64,000 nucleotides of DNA from Pseudorhodobacter sp. PARRP1 (GTDB lineage: Bacteria > Pseudomonadota > Alphaproteobacteria > Rhodobacterales > Rhodobacteraceae). Where the stretch lies: positions 548,232 to 612,231 of the forward strand of contig NKIU01000001.1 in the NCBI GenBank assembly GCA_002256245.1. The letters run 5' to 3'. The notes under the pieces are model-generated. The model was not told the origin of the DNA, did not search any database, and worked only from the letters and a program-made list of their open reading frames with translations. A program made the position numbers and the translations under genes. Below are positions 1 to 10,800 of this stretch, in pieces. Positions within the stretch are counted from its first letter, which is position 1. Each line of letters opens with the position of its first letter.

Positions 1-990
1 CCGCTTGGCGACGGCCTTGGCGAACGCCTCGCCATCCTTGATGCGCGGATCGTTGAACTTCAGGCAAACAGAGGTGGTCGAGGCAATCTCCGGGGTTTCC
101 GCCAGATTTTGCAGCCACGGATTGGCCGCGCAGAAATCCCAAACCACTTGGGCGTTGGCTTTGGCGCGGCCAACCAGCCCGGCAAGCCCACCCACCGATT
201 GCGCCCATTTCAGCGACACAAGGTAGTCTTCCACCGCCAGCATCGACGGCGTGTTGATCGTCTCGCCGACGAAAATCCCCTCGATGACCTTGCCTTTGCT
301 GGTCATGCGGAAAATCTTCGGCAAGGGCCAAGCCGGGGTGTAGCTTTCCAGCCGTTCCACCGAGCGGGGCGACAGGATGATCATGCCATGCGCGCCCTCG
401 CCGCCCAGCACTTTCTGCCAGCTGAAGGTGGTTACATCCAGCTTGGCCCAATCCAGATCCATCGCGAACGCCGCCGAGGTCGCATCGCAAATCGTCAGCC
501 CCTGACGATCCGCCGGGATCGCATCGGCATTGGGCAGGCGGCAACCCGAGGTGGTGCCGTTCCAGGTAAACACCACGTCGGAATTGAAATCGACGGTCGC
601 CAGATCAACGATCTGACCGTAAGGCGCGATTTTCACTTTCGCATCCAGCTTCAACTGCTTGACCACGTCGGTCACCCAGCCTTCGCCAAAGCTTTCCCAC
701 GCCAGCATCTCAACCGGGCGCGCACCCAGCAGCGACCACATTGCCATCTCGACAGCACCCGTGTCAGAACCGGGGACGATGCCAATGCGATAATCGGCGG
801 GAACGTTCAGAATCTCACGGGTCAGGTCAATCGCCTGTTTCAGCTTGGCCTTGCCAACGCTTGCACGGTGAGAGCGGCCCAAGGGCGCATCATCAAGCAT
901 ATCAAGGGTATAGCCGGGGATTTTGGCACAAGGGCCAGAAGAAAAACGCGGGTTTGCCGGACGCGTCGCCGGGGCGGGTAGATCAGCCAT
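1..990 (-). CDS. serC: phosphoserine aminotransferase SerC (3' end outside window)
   Basis: SerC is the PLP-dependent transaminase that makes 3-phosphoserine from 3-phosphohydroxypyruvate in serine biosynthesis; it acts in the cytoplasm. About 330 codons are open from an ATG at 988-990 to the left edge. The N-terminus carries the family landmarks RFSSGPCAK and [32 protein letters not shown] and [13 protein letters not shown] follow. The lysine of the WQK motif (about residue 193) is the expected PLP Schiff-base residue. Alphaproteobacterial SerC is usually near 380-390 residues, so roughly 50 C-terminal residues lie outside. The gene is divergent from serB, with about 150 nt between them, a pairing that fits one serine pathway. 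Identification is firm. Confidence 0.93.
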   Translation of the reverse strand, partial: MADLPAPATRPANPRFSSGPCAKIPGYTLDMLDDAPLGRSHRASVGKAKLKQAIDLTREILNVPADYRIGIVPGSDTGAVEMAMWSLLGARPVEMLAWESFGEGWVTDVVKQLKLDAKVKIAPYGQIVDLATVDFNSDVVFTWNGTTSGCRLPNADAIPADRQGLTICDATSAAFAMDLDWAKLDVTTFSWQKVLGGEGAHGMIILSPRSVERLESYTPAWPLPKIFRMTSKGKVIEGIFVGETINTPSMLAVEDYLVSLKWAQSVGGLAGLVGRAKANAQVVWDFCAANPWLQNLAETPEIASTTSVCLKFNDPRIKDGEAFAKAVAKR

Positions 991-1140
991 GGTATCCTCG
1001 CAGATATAAGCCCTTCGTTGGGGAAGGGTGTCCCGCCGCCAGCCATATTGGCCGCGCCGGGGTGGCGCAAGCCGGAAAAGCGCGCTATTGCGGCGCATCA
1101 TCTGCAAAAACCGACACAAAACTCCACTATCGGAAACATC

Positions 1141-2016
1141 ATGTTCATAGCCACCCTGCTGACCAACCCCGACCGCCCCGTGCTTGACCGCGTGACGGTC
1201 GAGTCGCTGCGCAATGCCTGGGGCGGTGGTGATGCGATCTGGCTGGAGCCTGGCGTGGCGGCGGAGTTTGCCGTTGAGGCGATGCCCGCGAACCGCTGGG
1301 ATGTCTGGCAGGGCTTGCAGGGCATCGGCATTGATCTGGTGTTGCAGGCGGCGGTGGGGCGGCGGAAAAAGCTGCTGATCGCCGATATGGACAGCACGAT
1401 GATCCAGCAGGAATGTATCGACGAATTGGCCGATGAGGCGGGCGTCGGCGCGCATGTGGCGGGCATCACCGCGCGGGCGATGAATGGCGAATTGGACTTT
1501 GAGGATGCGCTGCGCGAGCGGGTGGGGTTGCTCGCGGGTCTGCCCGAGACGGTGATCGCAGGTGTGATCCGCGACCGGATCACCCTGATGCCGGGGGGGC
1601 CGGTGTTGCTGGCGACGATGAAGGCGAACGGGGCCTATGCGGCGCTGGTCTCGGGTGGGTTCACGGCGTTTACCGGGGCAATTGCTGAACGGCTGGGGTT
1701 TGATGAAAACCGCGCCAATACGCTGCTGGTCGCGGATGGCGTGCTGACCGGCAAGGTCGCTAATCCGATTTTGGGGCGGGCGGCGAAGGTCTCGGCGCTG
1801 GAGGAAATCTCGGCACGGCTGGGGATCTCGGTGGCCGAGGCGATGGCAGTGGGCGACGGCGCGAATGATCTGGGCATGCTGGGTCTGGCAGGCGCCGGAG
1901 TGGCGCTGCATGCCAAGCCCGCGGTTGCGGCGCAATGCGATTTGCGGGTGAACCATGGTGATCTGACCGCACTTTTGTATATGCAGGGCTACACCCGAGA
2001 GGAGTTCGTGCAGTGA
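1141..2016 (+). CDS. serB: phosphoserine phosphatase SerB
   Basis: This 291-residue HAD-superfamily phosphatase catalyses the last step of serine synthesis, phosphoserine to serine. HAD motif I is DMDST at residues 82-86, with D82 as expected nucleophile and D84 as acid/base. [11 protein letters not shown] is motif II, and [14 protein letters not shown] supplies the motif IV acidic residues. Unlike E. coli SerB, the N-terminal 75 residues form only one short ACT-like region. The ATG at 1141 is preferred over upstream in-frame starts because homology begins at MFIATL. The stop overlaps the GTG of the next gene, so serB and the acetyltransferase gene are probably co-transcribed. Confidence 0.93.
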   Translation: MFIATLLTNPDRPVLDRVTVESLRNAWGGGDAIWLEPGVAAEFAVEAMPANRWDVWQGLQGIGIDLVLQAAVGRRKKLLIADMDSTMIQQECIDELADEAGVGAHVAGITARAMNGELDFEDALRERVGLLAGLPETVIAGVIRDRITLMPGGPVLLATMKANGAYAALVSGGFTAFTGAIAERLGFDENRANTLLVADGVLTGKVANPILGRAAKVSALEEISARLGISVAEAMAVGDGANDLGMLGLAGAGVALHAKPAVAAQCDLRVNHGDLTALLYMQGYTREEFVQ

Positions 2017-2501
2017 TCGTCCGCCACGCCACGCCGCAAGATGCTGCCGCGATGTCCGATTTGCAAAACCGGATCATCCGCATCGGTGGCACCACCGCGC
2101 ATGAGGTGGAGCATGACGCGGCCTATGTGGACAGCCACTACATCAGCGGGCCGGGGGTGATCTGCTGTCATCTGGCCGAGGATGCCAGCGGGTTGATCGG
2201 CTTTCAGTCGATGGGTCGGAACGCGGCGTTGCCCCAAGGTTGGGGCGACATCGGCAGCTATGTGAACCCCGACCGGCAGCGCACGGGTGCGGGGGCTGCG
2301 CTGTTTGCGGCGACGTTGGCGGTGGCGCGGGCGCAGGGGATCACGGCGATCAACGCGACGATCCGGGGCGATAACGCGGCGGGGTTGGGCTATTATAGCC
2401 GACGTGGGTTCCTCGACTATGCCAGCGAGCCTGACTATCAGTTGAAAGATGGCCGCCGCGTTGGCCGGGTTTCCAAACGGTTCGACGTGACCGATGTTTG
2501 A
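2013..2501 (+). CDS. GNAT-family N-acetyltransferase
   Basis: This 162-residue protein has the Gcn5-related fold: an N-terminal [13 protein letters not shown] strand-helix, a central [18 protein letters not shown] segment corresponding to the acetyl-CoA pyrophosphate-binding loop (QRTGAG), and a C-terminal LGYYSRRGF motif typical of the family. It should transfer an acetyl group from acetyl-CoA to an amine, but nothing in the sequence fixes the substrate. It starts at a GTG that overlaps the serB stop (2013-2016), and its own stop overlaps the next start, so it sits in a translationally coupled three-gene unit. Confidence 0.8.
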   Translation: MIVRHATPQDAAAMSDLQNRIIRIGGTTAHEVEHDAAYVDSHYISGPGVICCHLAEDASGLIGFQSMGRNAALPQGWGDIGSYVNPDRQRTGAGAALFAATLAVARAQGITAINATIRGDNAAGLGYYSRRGFLDYASEPDYQLKDGRRVGRVSKRFDVTDV

Positions 2502-3255
2502 AATTGCCACCCATCTCGCGCTGCTGCTGGCCTGCGCGGCTTTTGTGGCGGGTTTTGTCGATGCGATTGCGGGCGGGGGCGGGTTGATCTCGGTCCCTGC
2601 CCTGCTGCTTGCGGGCGCGTCGCCGATCGAGGCTTTGGCCACCAACAAACTTCAGGGCAGTTTCGGTGCGGGCACGGCGGCGCTGGCCTATGCGCGGGCG
2701 GGGCATGTGAAGCCTGCGGAACAGCTTGGCATGGCGGCGGTTTCGGCGGCGGGCGGGGCGTTGGGGGCGCTGGTGGCGCATCTGATGCCTGCCGAGGTTC
2801 TCCGGGTGATCATGCCGGTTATTCTGGTCGCGGTGGCCCTGTTCTTTGCCTTCAAACCGGGGCTGACCGATGCCGACCGGGTAGAGCGGATCAAGCCTGC
2901 GGTGTTCACCTTCACGGCGGTGCCGCTGATCACGGCTTATGATGGGTTCTTCGGGCCGGGCACGGGCAGCTTTTTAATGCTGGCCTTTGTGATGCTGGCG
3001 GGGTTCGGAGTTTTGAAAGCGACGGCCCACACGAAAATGCTGAACTTTGCCTCGAACCTCGGCTCGCTTTCGGTGTTTGTCTGGAGCGGGTCGATGTGGT
3101 GGGGGGTTGGCCTTGCGATGGCTGTGGGTCAGGTGGCGGGGGCGGCTTTGGGGGCAAAGCTGGCGATGCGGATCGGAGCGCGGCTGATCAAACCCTTGCT
3201 TGTGGTGACCTCGACGGGGATGGCCTTGCGGCTGCTGTGGCAGGCGTTTGGGTGA
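2494..3255 (+). CDS. TauE/SafE-family membrane permease (probable anion exporter)
   Basis: This is a 253-residue polytopic inner-membrane protein with about eight hydrophobic segments. It has the two half-repeats typical of TauE/SafE (formerly DUF81): GFVDAIAGGGGLISVPALLLAG near the N-terminus and TAYDGFFGPGTGSFLMLAFV in the second half. Family members have been linked to export or uptake of sulfite, sulfoacetate or other small organosulfur and carboxylate anions; the substrate here is unknown. The ATG at 2494 overlaps the acetyltransferase stop by 8 nt. A strong terminator-like hairpin follows directly after the stop. Confidence 0.85.
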   Translation: MFEIATHLALLLACAAFVAGFVDAIAGGGGLISVPALLLAGASPIEALATNKLQGSFGAGTAALAYARAGHVKPAEQLGMAAVSAAGGALGALVAHLMPAEVLRVIMPVILVAVALFFAFKPGLTDADRVERIKPAVFTFTAVPLITAYDGFFGPGTGSFLMLAFVMLAGFGVLKATAHTKMLNFASNLGSLSVFVWSGSMWWGVGLAMAVGQVAGAALGAKLAMRIGARLIKPLLVVTSTGMALRLLWQAFG

Positions 3256-3256
3256 T

Positions 3257-3280
3257 GGTCCCAACTCGGGACCAAATTTT
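3257..3280 (+). terminator. Rho-independent terminator after the serB-GNAT-tauE unit
   Basis: A perfect hairpin, GGTCCC-AACTC-GGGACC (3257-3273), starts one base after the TauE stop and is followed by AAATTTT and a T-rich run. The same 17-mer occurs in the opposite orientation at 61219-61235. Confidence 0.8.
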
Positions 3281-3467
3281 ATTGTTTTTTATCAATACGT
3301 TGACATGGTCGATTTAAGGGAATTTTAACCTTTCGCGCGTCATCGAGGTTGAGCTGGCGGTTTCACACCCCACCCGCTACGAAGTTTCTTCGCTACTTCG
3401 CAGCAAACTTCTCCGCACCCCAGTGGGATACTTGAGCACAGAGGATAACAATTTTAGTAAAATTTGC

Positions 3468-3519
3468 CTTCATCTTGGCGAAAATACTCCACGGGGGTCC
3501 GGGGGTGTGAAACCCCCGG
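3468..3519. repeat. Copy of an intergenic repeat with terminator-like hairpin
   Basis: The segment CTTCATCTTGGC (3468-3479), then GAAAATACTCC, matches the arms of the inverted repeat at 29895-29980. It runs into a hairpin with arms CCGGGGGT (3499-3506) and ACCCCCGG (3512-3519). It lies between the convergent tauE and zapE genes, so a role in ending zapE transcription is plausible. The rest of 3281-3549 also holds a GAAGTTT/AAACTTC dyad (3381-3411) and no gene that I can support. Confidence 0.6.
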
Positions 3520-3549
3520 CTTTGGCCAGCCCAGCGCGCAAGCGGCTGA

Positions 3550-4623
3550 TCATTGTCCCCAATCGGCGGCTTGCATCTCGCGCAGCCGACTTGCGGTGCG
3601 CTCGAACTCAAAACTGCCAGAACCTTCGATATACAGGCGCTCGGGCTCATCTGCCGCCGAGCAGATCAGTTTGGTTTTCGCCTCATACAGCGCATCAATC
3701 AGGGTGACGAAGCGTTTGGCCTCGTTGTAGTTGCTGGCGGAAAGCTGCGGGATGTCTTCCAGGATCAGCACCCGCACGGCGCTGGCAATCGCCAGAAAGT
3801 CGGCGGGGCCAAGGGGTTTGGCGCAAAGCTCCCAAAAACTGGCGCGGCCGATGCCGTTGGCGAAGCGCGGCAAAACTGTCTCGCGGCCGTTGACGGGCAG
3901 GCGCAGGGGTTCGCCCGCAGCGCCGCCGGTCAGATCGCGCCAGATCGCGTTGATAGCGTCTTTGGCTTTGCCTGCGGGTTGGAAATACACCTGCGCGCCG
4001 GTCAGCCTATGCTGGCGGTAATCGTTGGGTGAGGCGATTTCCAGCACCTCCAGCCGTTCGCGCAGCATGGCGATGAATGGCAGGAACAGGGCACGGCTAA
4101 GACCGTCTTTATACAAATCCTCGGGCGGGCGGTTTGAGGTGGTGACGATCACCACCCCCGCCGCCAGCAGCTTTTCGAACAGCCGACCCACGATCATCGC
4201 ATCGGTGATGTCGCTGATCTGCATTTCGTCAAACGCCAGCAGGCGGATGTCGCGGGAAATCGCCTCGGCCACCGGGGCAATCGCATCATCGACGCCGCTC
4301 TTGCGGGCCTCGTGCATGGCGTGGTGGATTTCCTGCATGAAGGCGTGGAAATGCACCCGGCGTTTCTGGGTGATCTCGAGATTGGCGAAAAACAAATCCA
4401 TCAACATCGACTTGCCGCGCCCGACGCCGCCCCACAGGTAAAGCCCCTTGGGCGGCACCACGGGCTTGGCGAACAGGCCCGCAAACAGGCCGACCTTGCG
4501 GGTGGCGTTTGCCTCTAGCCACTGGCGCAGGGAGTCCAGCCCCGGCAGCAGCGCCAGTTGGGCGGGGTCGGCGCGCAGGCGGCCTGCGGCGACTTCGGCG
4601 CTGTAGATCTCGGTCAGGGACAT
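3550..4623 (-). CDS. zapE: ZapE-type cell-division ATPase (AFG1 family)
   Basis: This 357-residue P-loop ATPase belongs to the AFG1/ZapE family. In E. coli ZapE associates with FtsZ and modulates the division ring; in mitochondria AFG1 helps protein quality control. Visible motifs are Walker A GGVGRGKS at about residues 66-73, LLAFDEMQISD as Walker B and VTTSNRPPEDLYKDGL as sensor 1, ending with the conserved ASNYNEAKRFVTLIDALYE region. Homology starts at MSLTEIY (ATG at 4621-4623); an ATG two codons upstream (4627-4629) is equally possible. The longer reading to 4878 would overlap tssK and has no family match. It is divergent from the T6SS locus and probably unrelated to it. Confidence 0.88.
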   Translation of the reverse strand: MSLTEIYSAEVAAGRLRADPAQLALLPGLDSLRQWLEANATRKVGLFAGLFAKPVVPPKGLYLWGGVGRGKSMLMDLFFANLEITQKRRVHFHAFMQEIHHAMHEARKSGVDDAIAPVAEAISRDIRLLAFDEMQISDITDAMIVGRLFEKLLAAGVVIVTTSNRPPEDLYKDGLSRALFLPFIAMLRERLEVLEIASPNDYRQHRLTGAQVYFQPAGKAKDAINAIWRDLTGGAAGEPLRLPVNGRETVLPRFANGIGRASFWELCAKPLGPADFLAIASAVRVLILEDIPQLSASNYNEAKRFVTLIDALYEAKTKLICSAADEPERLYIEGSGSFEFERTASRLREMQAADWGQ

Positions 4624-4861
4624 TCGCATACCGCTGTTTACCAGCGGGTGCGGGCCGGGGGAAGTCGTGCCAGAATAGGCGGGCTGATGAAACGTGATCG
4701 CGGATATGGCAATCAAAGGCTTGATCCGGCGCGGGGGCTGCTGCAATCTGGGTGCAAGTTTTTCCCTTAGGCCGCCCATGTTTTTTCTAGGTGGCAGATT
4801 TAGAAGCGCTATTGTGGGCCAAAAGCCCGTCCGGCTTGATGTTTGATGAATTGAGGTTGGC

Positions 4862-6193
4862 ATGTCTTGGTATAGCAAGGTTGCGTGGAAGGAAGGGCTG
4901 TTTTTGCAGCCGCACCACTTGCAGCAAAGTGACCGCTACGTCGAAAAGCTGATCGAGGCGCGGGTGCGGCATGTCTCGCCCTATCCGTGGGGCATCGAGG
5001 AGATGCGGGTCAATCGCGACCGCTTGCAGCAGGGGCGGATCGAGTTGGCGAGCGTTGCGGGGATTTTCCCCGATGGCACGCCGTTTGAAGCGCCGGGGAT
5101 TTCGCCCTTGCCGCGGGCCGTTGAGGTGCCTGGCGGTTCGGATGGCATGGGGGTTTGGCTGACGCTGCCCGATCAGGTGATGAACGGGCGCGAAGTGGCG
5201 ATGGAGGCGGATGCAGGCTCTCGCTATGTTTTGGGGGCGGAAACCGTGGCGGATAGCGCCAGTGCGTTGCGGTTGGAGCAGCAGATTGAGGTCGCCTCGC
5301 CCCGGTTGGAGTTGGACATTCGGGCGACGGCGAAGCCCGGCTACCAGTGCATCAAGATCGCGCGGATCGTGGAAGTGCGCGACAATGTGGTGATTTTGGA
5401 TGACGCGTTTCCGCCGCCCCTGCTGACGATTTCGGCGCATGGCGTGGCGTTGGGTTGGCTGGATCGGGTGATCGGCTGGGTGGAAACCAAACTGGAAAGC
5501 CTTGCGCGCTATGCGGCGGACCCGTCGGCGGCGGGGGGCTTGCAGGCGACGGATTACTTCATGTTGCTGTGTCTGAACCGGCAGATCAACGTTTTGCGGC
5601 ATTTGCGGCAGAGCCGCTATGTGCATCCAGAGCGGCTGTATGAGGAGTTGCTGCGGTTTTCTGGCGAGTTGTGGACGTTTGATCAGGACAAGCGGTTGGC
5701 GCCGCCTTATGACGCGTATGATCATGCCGATCTGAAGGGCTCGGTGGAGCCTGTGGTGCGGGATATTCAACGCTTGCTCAGCCGCGATGTGGGTCGGGCG
5801 ACGCGGTTGGATCTGGTGCAGGTGCGGCAAAATTCTTACCTCGCGCAGGTGCCGGACCGGAATTTGTTCCGCGATGCGACGTTTGTGGTCGAGGTGGAGT
5901 CCTCGCGGGCGTTGACGCTGGTGCAGCAGCAGTTTCCGCTGTTGTGCAAGGTGGGGCCGAACACCCGGATGTCAGAGATTGTGAACAACAACCTGCCGGG
6001 GATCGAGTTGATCCATATCCCGACGCCGCCAAGGCAGATCAGGGCGGTGTCGCGCAACGTGTATTTCATTCTGGAAAAGAATTCGCCGCTGTGGCGCGAG
6101 TTTTCCACCGCTCCGGCGATCGGGATGCACTTTGCAGGCGATTGGCCTGATCTGAAGATGGAGTTGTGGGCCATCGTGGAGACCAAGGTATGA
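4862..6193 (+). CDS. tssK: T6SS baseplate subunit TssK
   Basis: TssK (443 residues) is the trimeric cytoplasmic adaptor that connects the T6SS baseplate wedges (TssE/F/G) to the membrane complex. The N-terminus VAWKEGLFLQPHHLQQSDRY is the family signature; the C-terminal half holds the neck and receptor-binding region ending LPGIELIHIPTPPRQIRA and NSPLWREF. A GAGG element lies about 6 nt before the ATG. It is the first gene of a long rightward cluster and its stop overlaps the tssL start by 4 nt. The upstream 230 nt, shared with divergent zapE, must hold the main promoter, but I see no convincing -35/-10 pair there. Confidence 0.93.
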   Translation: MSWYSKVAWKEGLFLQPHHLQQSDRYVEKLIEARVRHVSPYPWGIEEMRVNRDRLQQGRIELASVAGIFPDGTPFEAPGISPLPRAVEVPGGSDGMGVWLTLPDQVMNGREVAMEADAGSRYVLGAETVADSASALRLEQQIEVASPRLELDIRATAKPGYQCIKIARIVEVRDNVVILDDAFPPPLLTISAHGVALGWLDRVIGWVETKLESLARYAADPSAAGGLQATDYFMLLCLNRQINVLRHLRQSRYVHPERLYEELLRFSGELWTFDQDKRLAPPYDAYDHADLKGSVEPVVRDIQRLLSRDVGRATRLDLVQVRQNSYLAQVPDRNLFRDATFVVEVESSRALTLVQQQFPLLCKVGPNTRMSEIVNNNLPGIELIHIPTPPRQIRAVSRNVYFILEKNSPLWREFSTAPAIGMHFAGDWPDLKMELWAIVETKV

Positions 6194-7896
6194 CCAACAA
6201 GGATGACGGCAACAAGGATAAGACCGTCATCGGGGGGCTGGGGATGCCCTCGCCGTTGCCGGGGGGTGTCAATCCGATGCCGGGGGGCAAGCGGCAGGCG
6301 ACCCCGAATGAGCGGACGGTGATTGGCGGGGCGCTGCCGGGGGCAGGCGGGGCGTTTGGGCCGGGCGGGTTTGGGCCGCAGGGCGGGATGCCGCCTGCAA
6401 GTTCGCCGGGGTTTTCCGGGGAAGCCGATGCCTGGGGCGTGCCCGCGCCTGCGCCTGCGCCGGGCGGTCAGGGTGGGTTTGCGCCGATACCGACAAGTTC
6501 GACGCATCCGGGGGTGAATTCTCCGGGCTTTGGCGGCCAACCGTTTGGGCAGGCGCCTGTCCCTCGGCCCGTGGCGGGAGCGTTTGCGCAGCCGGATCAG
6601 TTTTTCCCGGATGCCTCGACCGCGCAGCCCACCAATTACGCCAACACCGGGCCGAAGATTGATCTGCGCCGGGCATTGGTCGCCAAGGGGCTTGGCGCGG
6701 GCGGGCCGAAAAGCCCGATGCTGGCGGCGGCGGCCAATCTGTTGATTTTGTTCGGGCGGCTGCGGACTCAGATGGTTGAGATGGAGGCGGTTCCGTTGAT
6801 GGAATACGTCACCCGCGAGATTGAAGGGTTTGAGGAGAACTGCCTGAAAGGCGGCGTGGACGCGCATCAGACGCAGGTGGCGAAGTATCTGCTGTGTGGG
6901 ACGGCGGATGATATCGTGCAAAATATCCCCGGCACGGATCGGCATTTGTGGATTCAATATTCGATGGTGGCGCGGTTTTTCAACAGGCGCACCAGTGGCG
7001 TGGGGTTCTTTCAAGAGGTTGAAAAGGCGTTGCAGGCCCCGGCGCAGAATTTCCAACTGCTGGAACTGGCGATGACCTGCCTGAGCCTTGGGTTTGAGGG
7101 GCAGTATCGCAGCGCCCCGAATGGCGCGGTTGAACTCGCGCGGGTGCGGGGGATGATCTACGACAGCTTGCGCCGGGTGCAGAACCGGCCCGACGACGAT
7201 ATCTCGCCGCGCTGGCAGCCGGTGATGGTGGGTGGGCGGCGGCGGTTTGGCGGCACGCCGCTGTGGGTGATCGGGTCGGTGCTGGGCGCGGTGCTGATGG
7301 GGGCGTATTTTGGGCTTTCGACGCTGATCGCGCAGGAGGGCTCGGTTGTGTCGCAGCGGCTGTTGTCGCTGACTCCGAGTTCGAAGATTTCGCTGGTGCG
7401 CGCGGTGGCGTTCACGCCGCTTGAGGTGGTTCCGGTGACGCAAAGCAGCCAGTTGGACCGCTTGCAGCAAAAGCTGAAGGACGACATTGATAGCGGCTTG
7501 GTGAAGGTCGATATCAAGGGCGATTTCATCTTTATCCGCGTCAGCAATGCGGCACTGTTTGCCAGTGGAAAAGCGGAAACCAAGAAGGAATTCAACGATC
7601 TAGGCGCACGGATCACGGCGGCTTTGGATAAGGAACCGGGGCCGGTTTATGTCTGGGGCTATACCGATAACGTGCCGATGTCGGGGCGCGGGCGGTTCAA
7701 GAACAACCATGATCTGTCGCAGGCGCGCGCCGAAGCGGTGAAGAAAGTGTTGGAGGTGGGCATGACCGACGCCAGCCGCTTTGAGGTGGAAGGCAAGGGC
7801 GAAGCCGAGCCGATTGGCGACAATACCACCGATGACGGGCGCAGCGCCAACCGTCGGGTGGAAATCATGATCAAGCGGGAAGAGACTTTGCAATGA
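6190..7896 (+). CDS. tssL: T6SS membrane subunit TssL (DotU/IcmH) with C-terminal OmpA domain
   Basis: TssL (568 residues) anchors the baseplate to the inner membrane with TssM. Order: a Gly/Pro-rich N-terminal tail (1-150) with KTVIGG at T12 and RTVIGG at T43; a DotU domain (about 180-330); one membrane helix (about 356-380, PLWVIGSVLGAVLMGAYFGL); and a C-terminal OmpA-like domain (about 480-568, YVWGYTDNVP through DDGRSANRRVEIMI) expected to bind peptidoglycan. The fused OmpA domain matters because no tssJ lipoprotein gene is present. In Agrobacterium, PpkA phosphorylates a Thr in the TssL N-terminal tail and this recruits the FHA protein; T12 and T43 are the matching candidates here (inference). 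It overlaps tssK and tssM by 4 nt each. Confidence 0.93.
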   Translation: MTNKDDGNKDKTVIGGLGMPSPLPGGVNPMPGGKRQATPNERTVIGGALPGAGGAFGPGGFGPQGGMPPASSPGFSGEADAWGVPAPAPAPGGQGGFAPIPTSSTHPGVNSPGFGGQPFGQAPVPRPVAGAFAQPDQFFPDASTAQPTNYANTGPKIDLRRALVAKGLGAGGPKSPMLAAAANLLILFGRLRTQMVEMEAVPLMEYVTREIEGFEENCLKGGVDAHQTQVAKYLLCGTADDIVQNIPGTDRHLWIQYSMVARFFNRRTSGVGFFQEVEKALQAPAQNFQLLELAMTCLSLGFEGQYRSAPNGAVELARVRGMIYDSLRRVQNRPDDDISPRWQPVMVGGRRRFGGTPLWVIGSVLGAVLMGAYFGLSTLIAQEGSVVSQRLLSLTPSSKISLVRAVAFTPLEVVPVTQSSQLDRLQQKLKDDIDSGLVKVDIKGDFIFIRVSNAALFASGKAETKKEFNDLGARITAALDKEPGPVYVWGYTDNVPMSGRGRFKNNHDLSQARAEAVKKVLEVGMTDASRFEVEGKGEAEPIGDNTTDDGRSANRRVEIMIKREETLQ

Positions 7897-10800
7897 AGTG
7901 GCTTAAACTCGCACTGGTTCTGATCGGCTTTCTGGCGTTTTCCGCCGTGGTCTGGTTTGCAGGGCCGCTGATCGGTTTTGGCGAGGCGCATCCGTTTGAC
8001 CCGGAATGGGTGCGGGCGCTGATCATCGGCTTGCTGGCTTTGGTGCTGCTGGTCTGGGGGCTGATCGCGTTTTTGCGGCGGCGCAAGGGGTCTGCGGCAC
8101 TGGAAAAGGCGATTGTCGTTGATGTGCCTGCAGGAGACGGGCGCGAGTTGGCCAGCCGGATGACGGCGGCGCTGAACACGCTGAAGAAGTCCGGCAATTC
8201 AAAGACTTATCTATACGACATGCCTTGGTATGTGATCATCGGGCCGCCGGGATCGGGCAAGACCACCGCGCTGGTGAACAGCGAGATCAAGTTTCCGCTG
8301 TCGGGCCAGCAGGGCGGGTTGCAGGGCTTTGGCGGCACGCGTTACTGTGATTGGTGGTTTGCCGAAGACGCGGTGATGATCGACACGGCGGGGCGCTATA
8401 CCACGCAGGACAGCGATGCGGGCGAGGATAAAGCCTCGTGGGTCAGCTTCCTGAATTTGCTGAAGAAAAACCGACCCAAGCAACCGATCAACGGGGTTAT
8501 TCTGGCGATCTCGGTGGCCGATCTGATGAACGCGGGGCCGGATAAGATTGCGGCGCATGCGGAAACCATCCGGGCGCGGTTGGGCGAAATTCACGAGACG
8601 CTGAAGGTCGATTTCCCGGTTTATGTGATGTTCACCAAGGCCGATCTGATCGCCGGGTTCCGCGAGTATTTCAGCAGTTTCGCGGCGGGGCGGCGGAAAA
8701 AGGTGTGGGGCGCGACGTTCCAGACCGAAAACCGCAAAGAGCAGACGTTTGATCGCGTGGGCGGTGAGTTTGACGCGCTGGTGGCGCGGTTGTCGGATGA
8801 GGTGATTGACCGTCTGTCGGAAGAACCCGACGGCGTGAACCGCATCGCGATTTTCGGGCTGCCGGGACAGATGGCGATGCTGAAGGACGAGGTGGAGTCT
8901 TTCCTGCGGCAGGTGTTTGAGCCTACGCGCTATAAAACCAGCGCCATTCTGCGCGGGTTCTATTTCACATCCGGCACGCAGGAAGGCACGCCGATTGATC
9001 AGGTTCTGGGCGCGATGAGCCGCAGTCTGGGCGTGCAGGCGCAGCTTTCGGGCAAGGGCAAAAGTTTCTTCCTGCATGATCTTTTGACCAAGGTGATTTT
9101 TGGCGAACAGGGCTGGGTTTCCTATGATCGCAACGCGGTGCGGCGGTCTTCCGTGCTGCGGATGGGGCTGACGGCGGCGATGCTTTTGGCCTCGGCCGGG
9201 ATCTTGGCGGCTTGGGGGTATAGTTACCTCAACAACCGGACTCTGGTGGCATCGGCGCAGGCGGCGATGGCGGATTACGAGCTGGCGGCGACCGAGGATT
9301 TGCAGGCGATTGAGGTGAAGGACACCGATTTTCTGCGCGTGAGCAACGAGTTGAAGCTGCTGCGCACGATGCCTTCGGGGTATGAGTCGCCTGAGGAGCC
9401 GGAAGGCGACTGGACGCGCGGCTTTGGGCTGTCGCAGCAGGGCGCGATCCGGCAGGCGGCGCGGGATGCCTATGCGCAGGGGTTGGAGCGGTTGCTTCGC
9501 CCTCGGCTGGTGCTGCGGGTGGAAGGGCAGTTGCAGCAGTTCGTTTTGGCGAATGAACCGATCCCGATTTATGAGACGTTGAAGGTGTATAAGCTGCTGG
9601 GGGGTGCTGCCCCCGCGCCGCAGGATGATCTGGTGAAGACGTGGTTCCACGATGATTGGGAGCAGGTGATGTTCCCCGGCATCAACGAAGAACCGGCGCG
9701 GGATATGCTGAACAAGCACCTCGCTGCCATGCTGGAGTTGGATGATACGACCGCCCCGACGGTCGAATTGAACGCCGATCTGGTGGCGAAGGCCGAGGTG
9801 ATCTTGGCGCGGATGTCGGTGGCGGATCAGGCCTATTCGCTGATCGTGGCGACTGCGCCGATGTCGGGGTTGCCGGATTTCAACGTGGTGGAACGCACCG
9901 CACCCGATGCGCGGCTGGTGTTTGAAACCGTCGATGGATCGGACCTTGGCACGCTGACGGTGCCCGCCCTTTACACCTATGCCGGGTTCAACGACTTCTT
10001 CCTCGATCAGTTGGCGGCGGTGGCGCACAAGCTGGAAACCGAGCAGTGGGTGATGGGCAAGCAGGCCGAAGCGGCGAAGGTGGATGAGCAGTTGTCGCGG
10101 CTGGGGCCTCAGCTTTTGGCGCGCTACCGCGAGGATTATCTGGCGGCCTGGGATGCGGTTTTGTCGAACATCAAACTGGCCCCGATGGCGGCGGACAAGC
10201 CTGCCTATCTGGCGCTGTCGGCTGCGGCCTCGCCCACCACCTCGCCTATTCTGAAGCTGGTGGAGGGGATTTCGGCGGAAACCAAGCTGACCCAGCCGTT
10301 GGTGCCCGAAGGTGTGGCGGATCAGGCCTCGGCGGATGCGGGGGCGGTGACGGAGGCGATTGGTCAGGCGGGCAGCGATGTGACGAATATGATCGCCAGC
10401 CGGACCAGCGGATTGCAGCGGATCGGTCTCGATATCGCGCTTGCGGCGGGCAAGTCGCAACTGCGGGCGGGACCGGCTGCGGGGAATGCCCCCACCGTGC
10501 CGGGGGCGGATATCGAGGCGCAGTTTGCCGAATATCATGCGCTGCTGGAGGGTGCGCCGGGGGCCAGGCCGATTGATGCGCTGCTGAACTCGCTCAATGC
10601 CATTCAGATTGGCCTTGCGACTGCGGCAGGGTTCAATCAGCCCGAAGCCAAAGCGCAGATACCCGCGCTGATCGGGCAGTTGAAAACGGCGGCCAGCCGT
10701 TTGCCGCCGGAATTGTCGCGCATGGTAGATGAGGCGGTGGATAGCTTTGAGGGCGATGCGGCCTCAACTGCGGTGGCGCAGATCAATGCGGATCTGACCT

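Noticed and set aside
4624-4878. N-terminal extension of zapE to 4878
   Set aside because: It would overlap tssK and adds 85 residues without family resemblance; conserved sequence begins at MSLTEIY.
8211-10538. A 775-codon minus-strand frame opposite tssM
   Set aside because: The sequence is Arg/His/Gln-rich, typical of the antisense of GC-rich coding DNA, and it lies wholly inside tssM, which is firmly identified.
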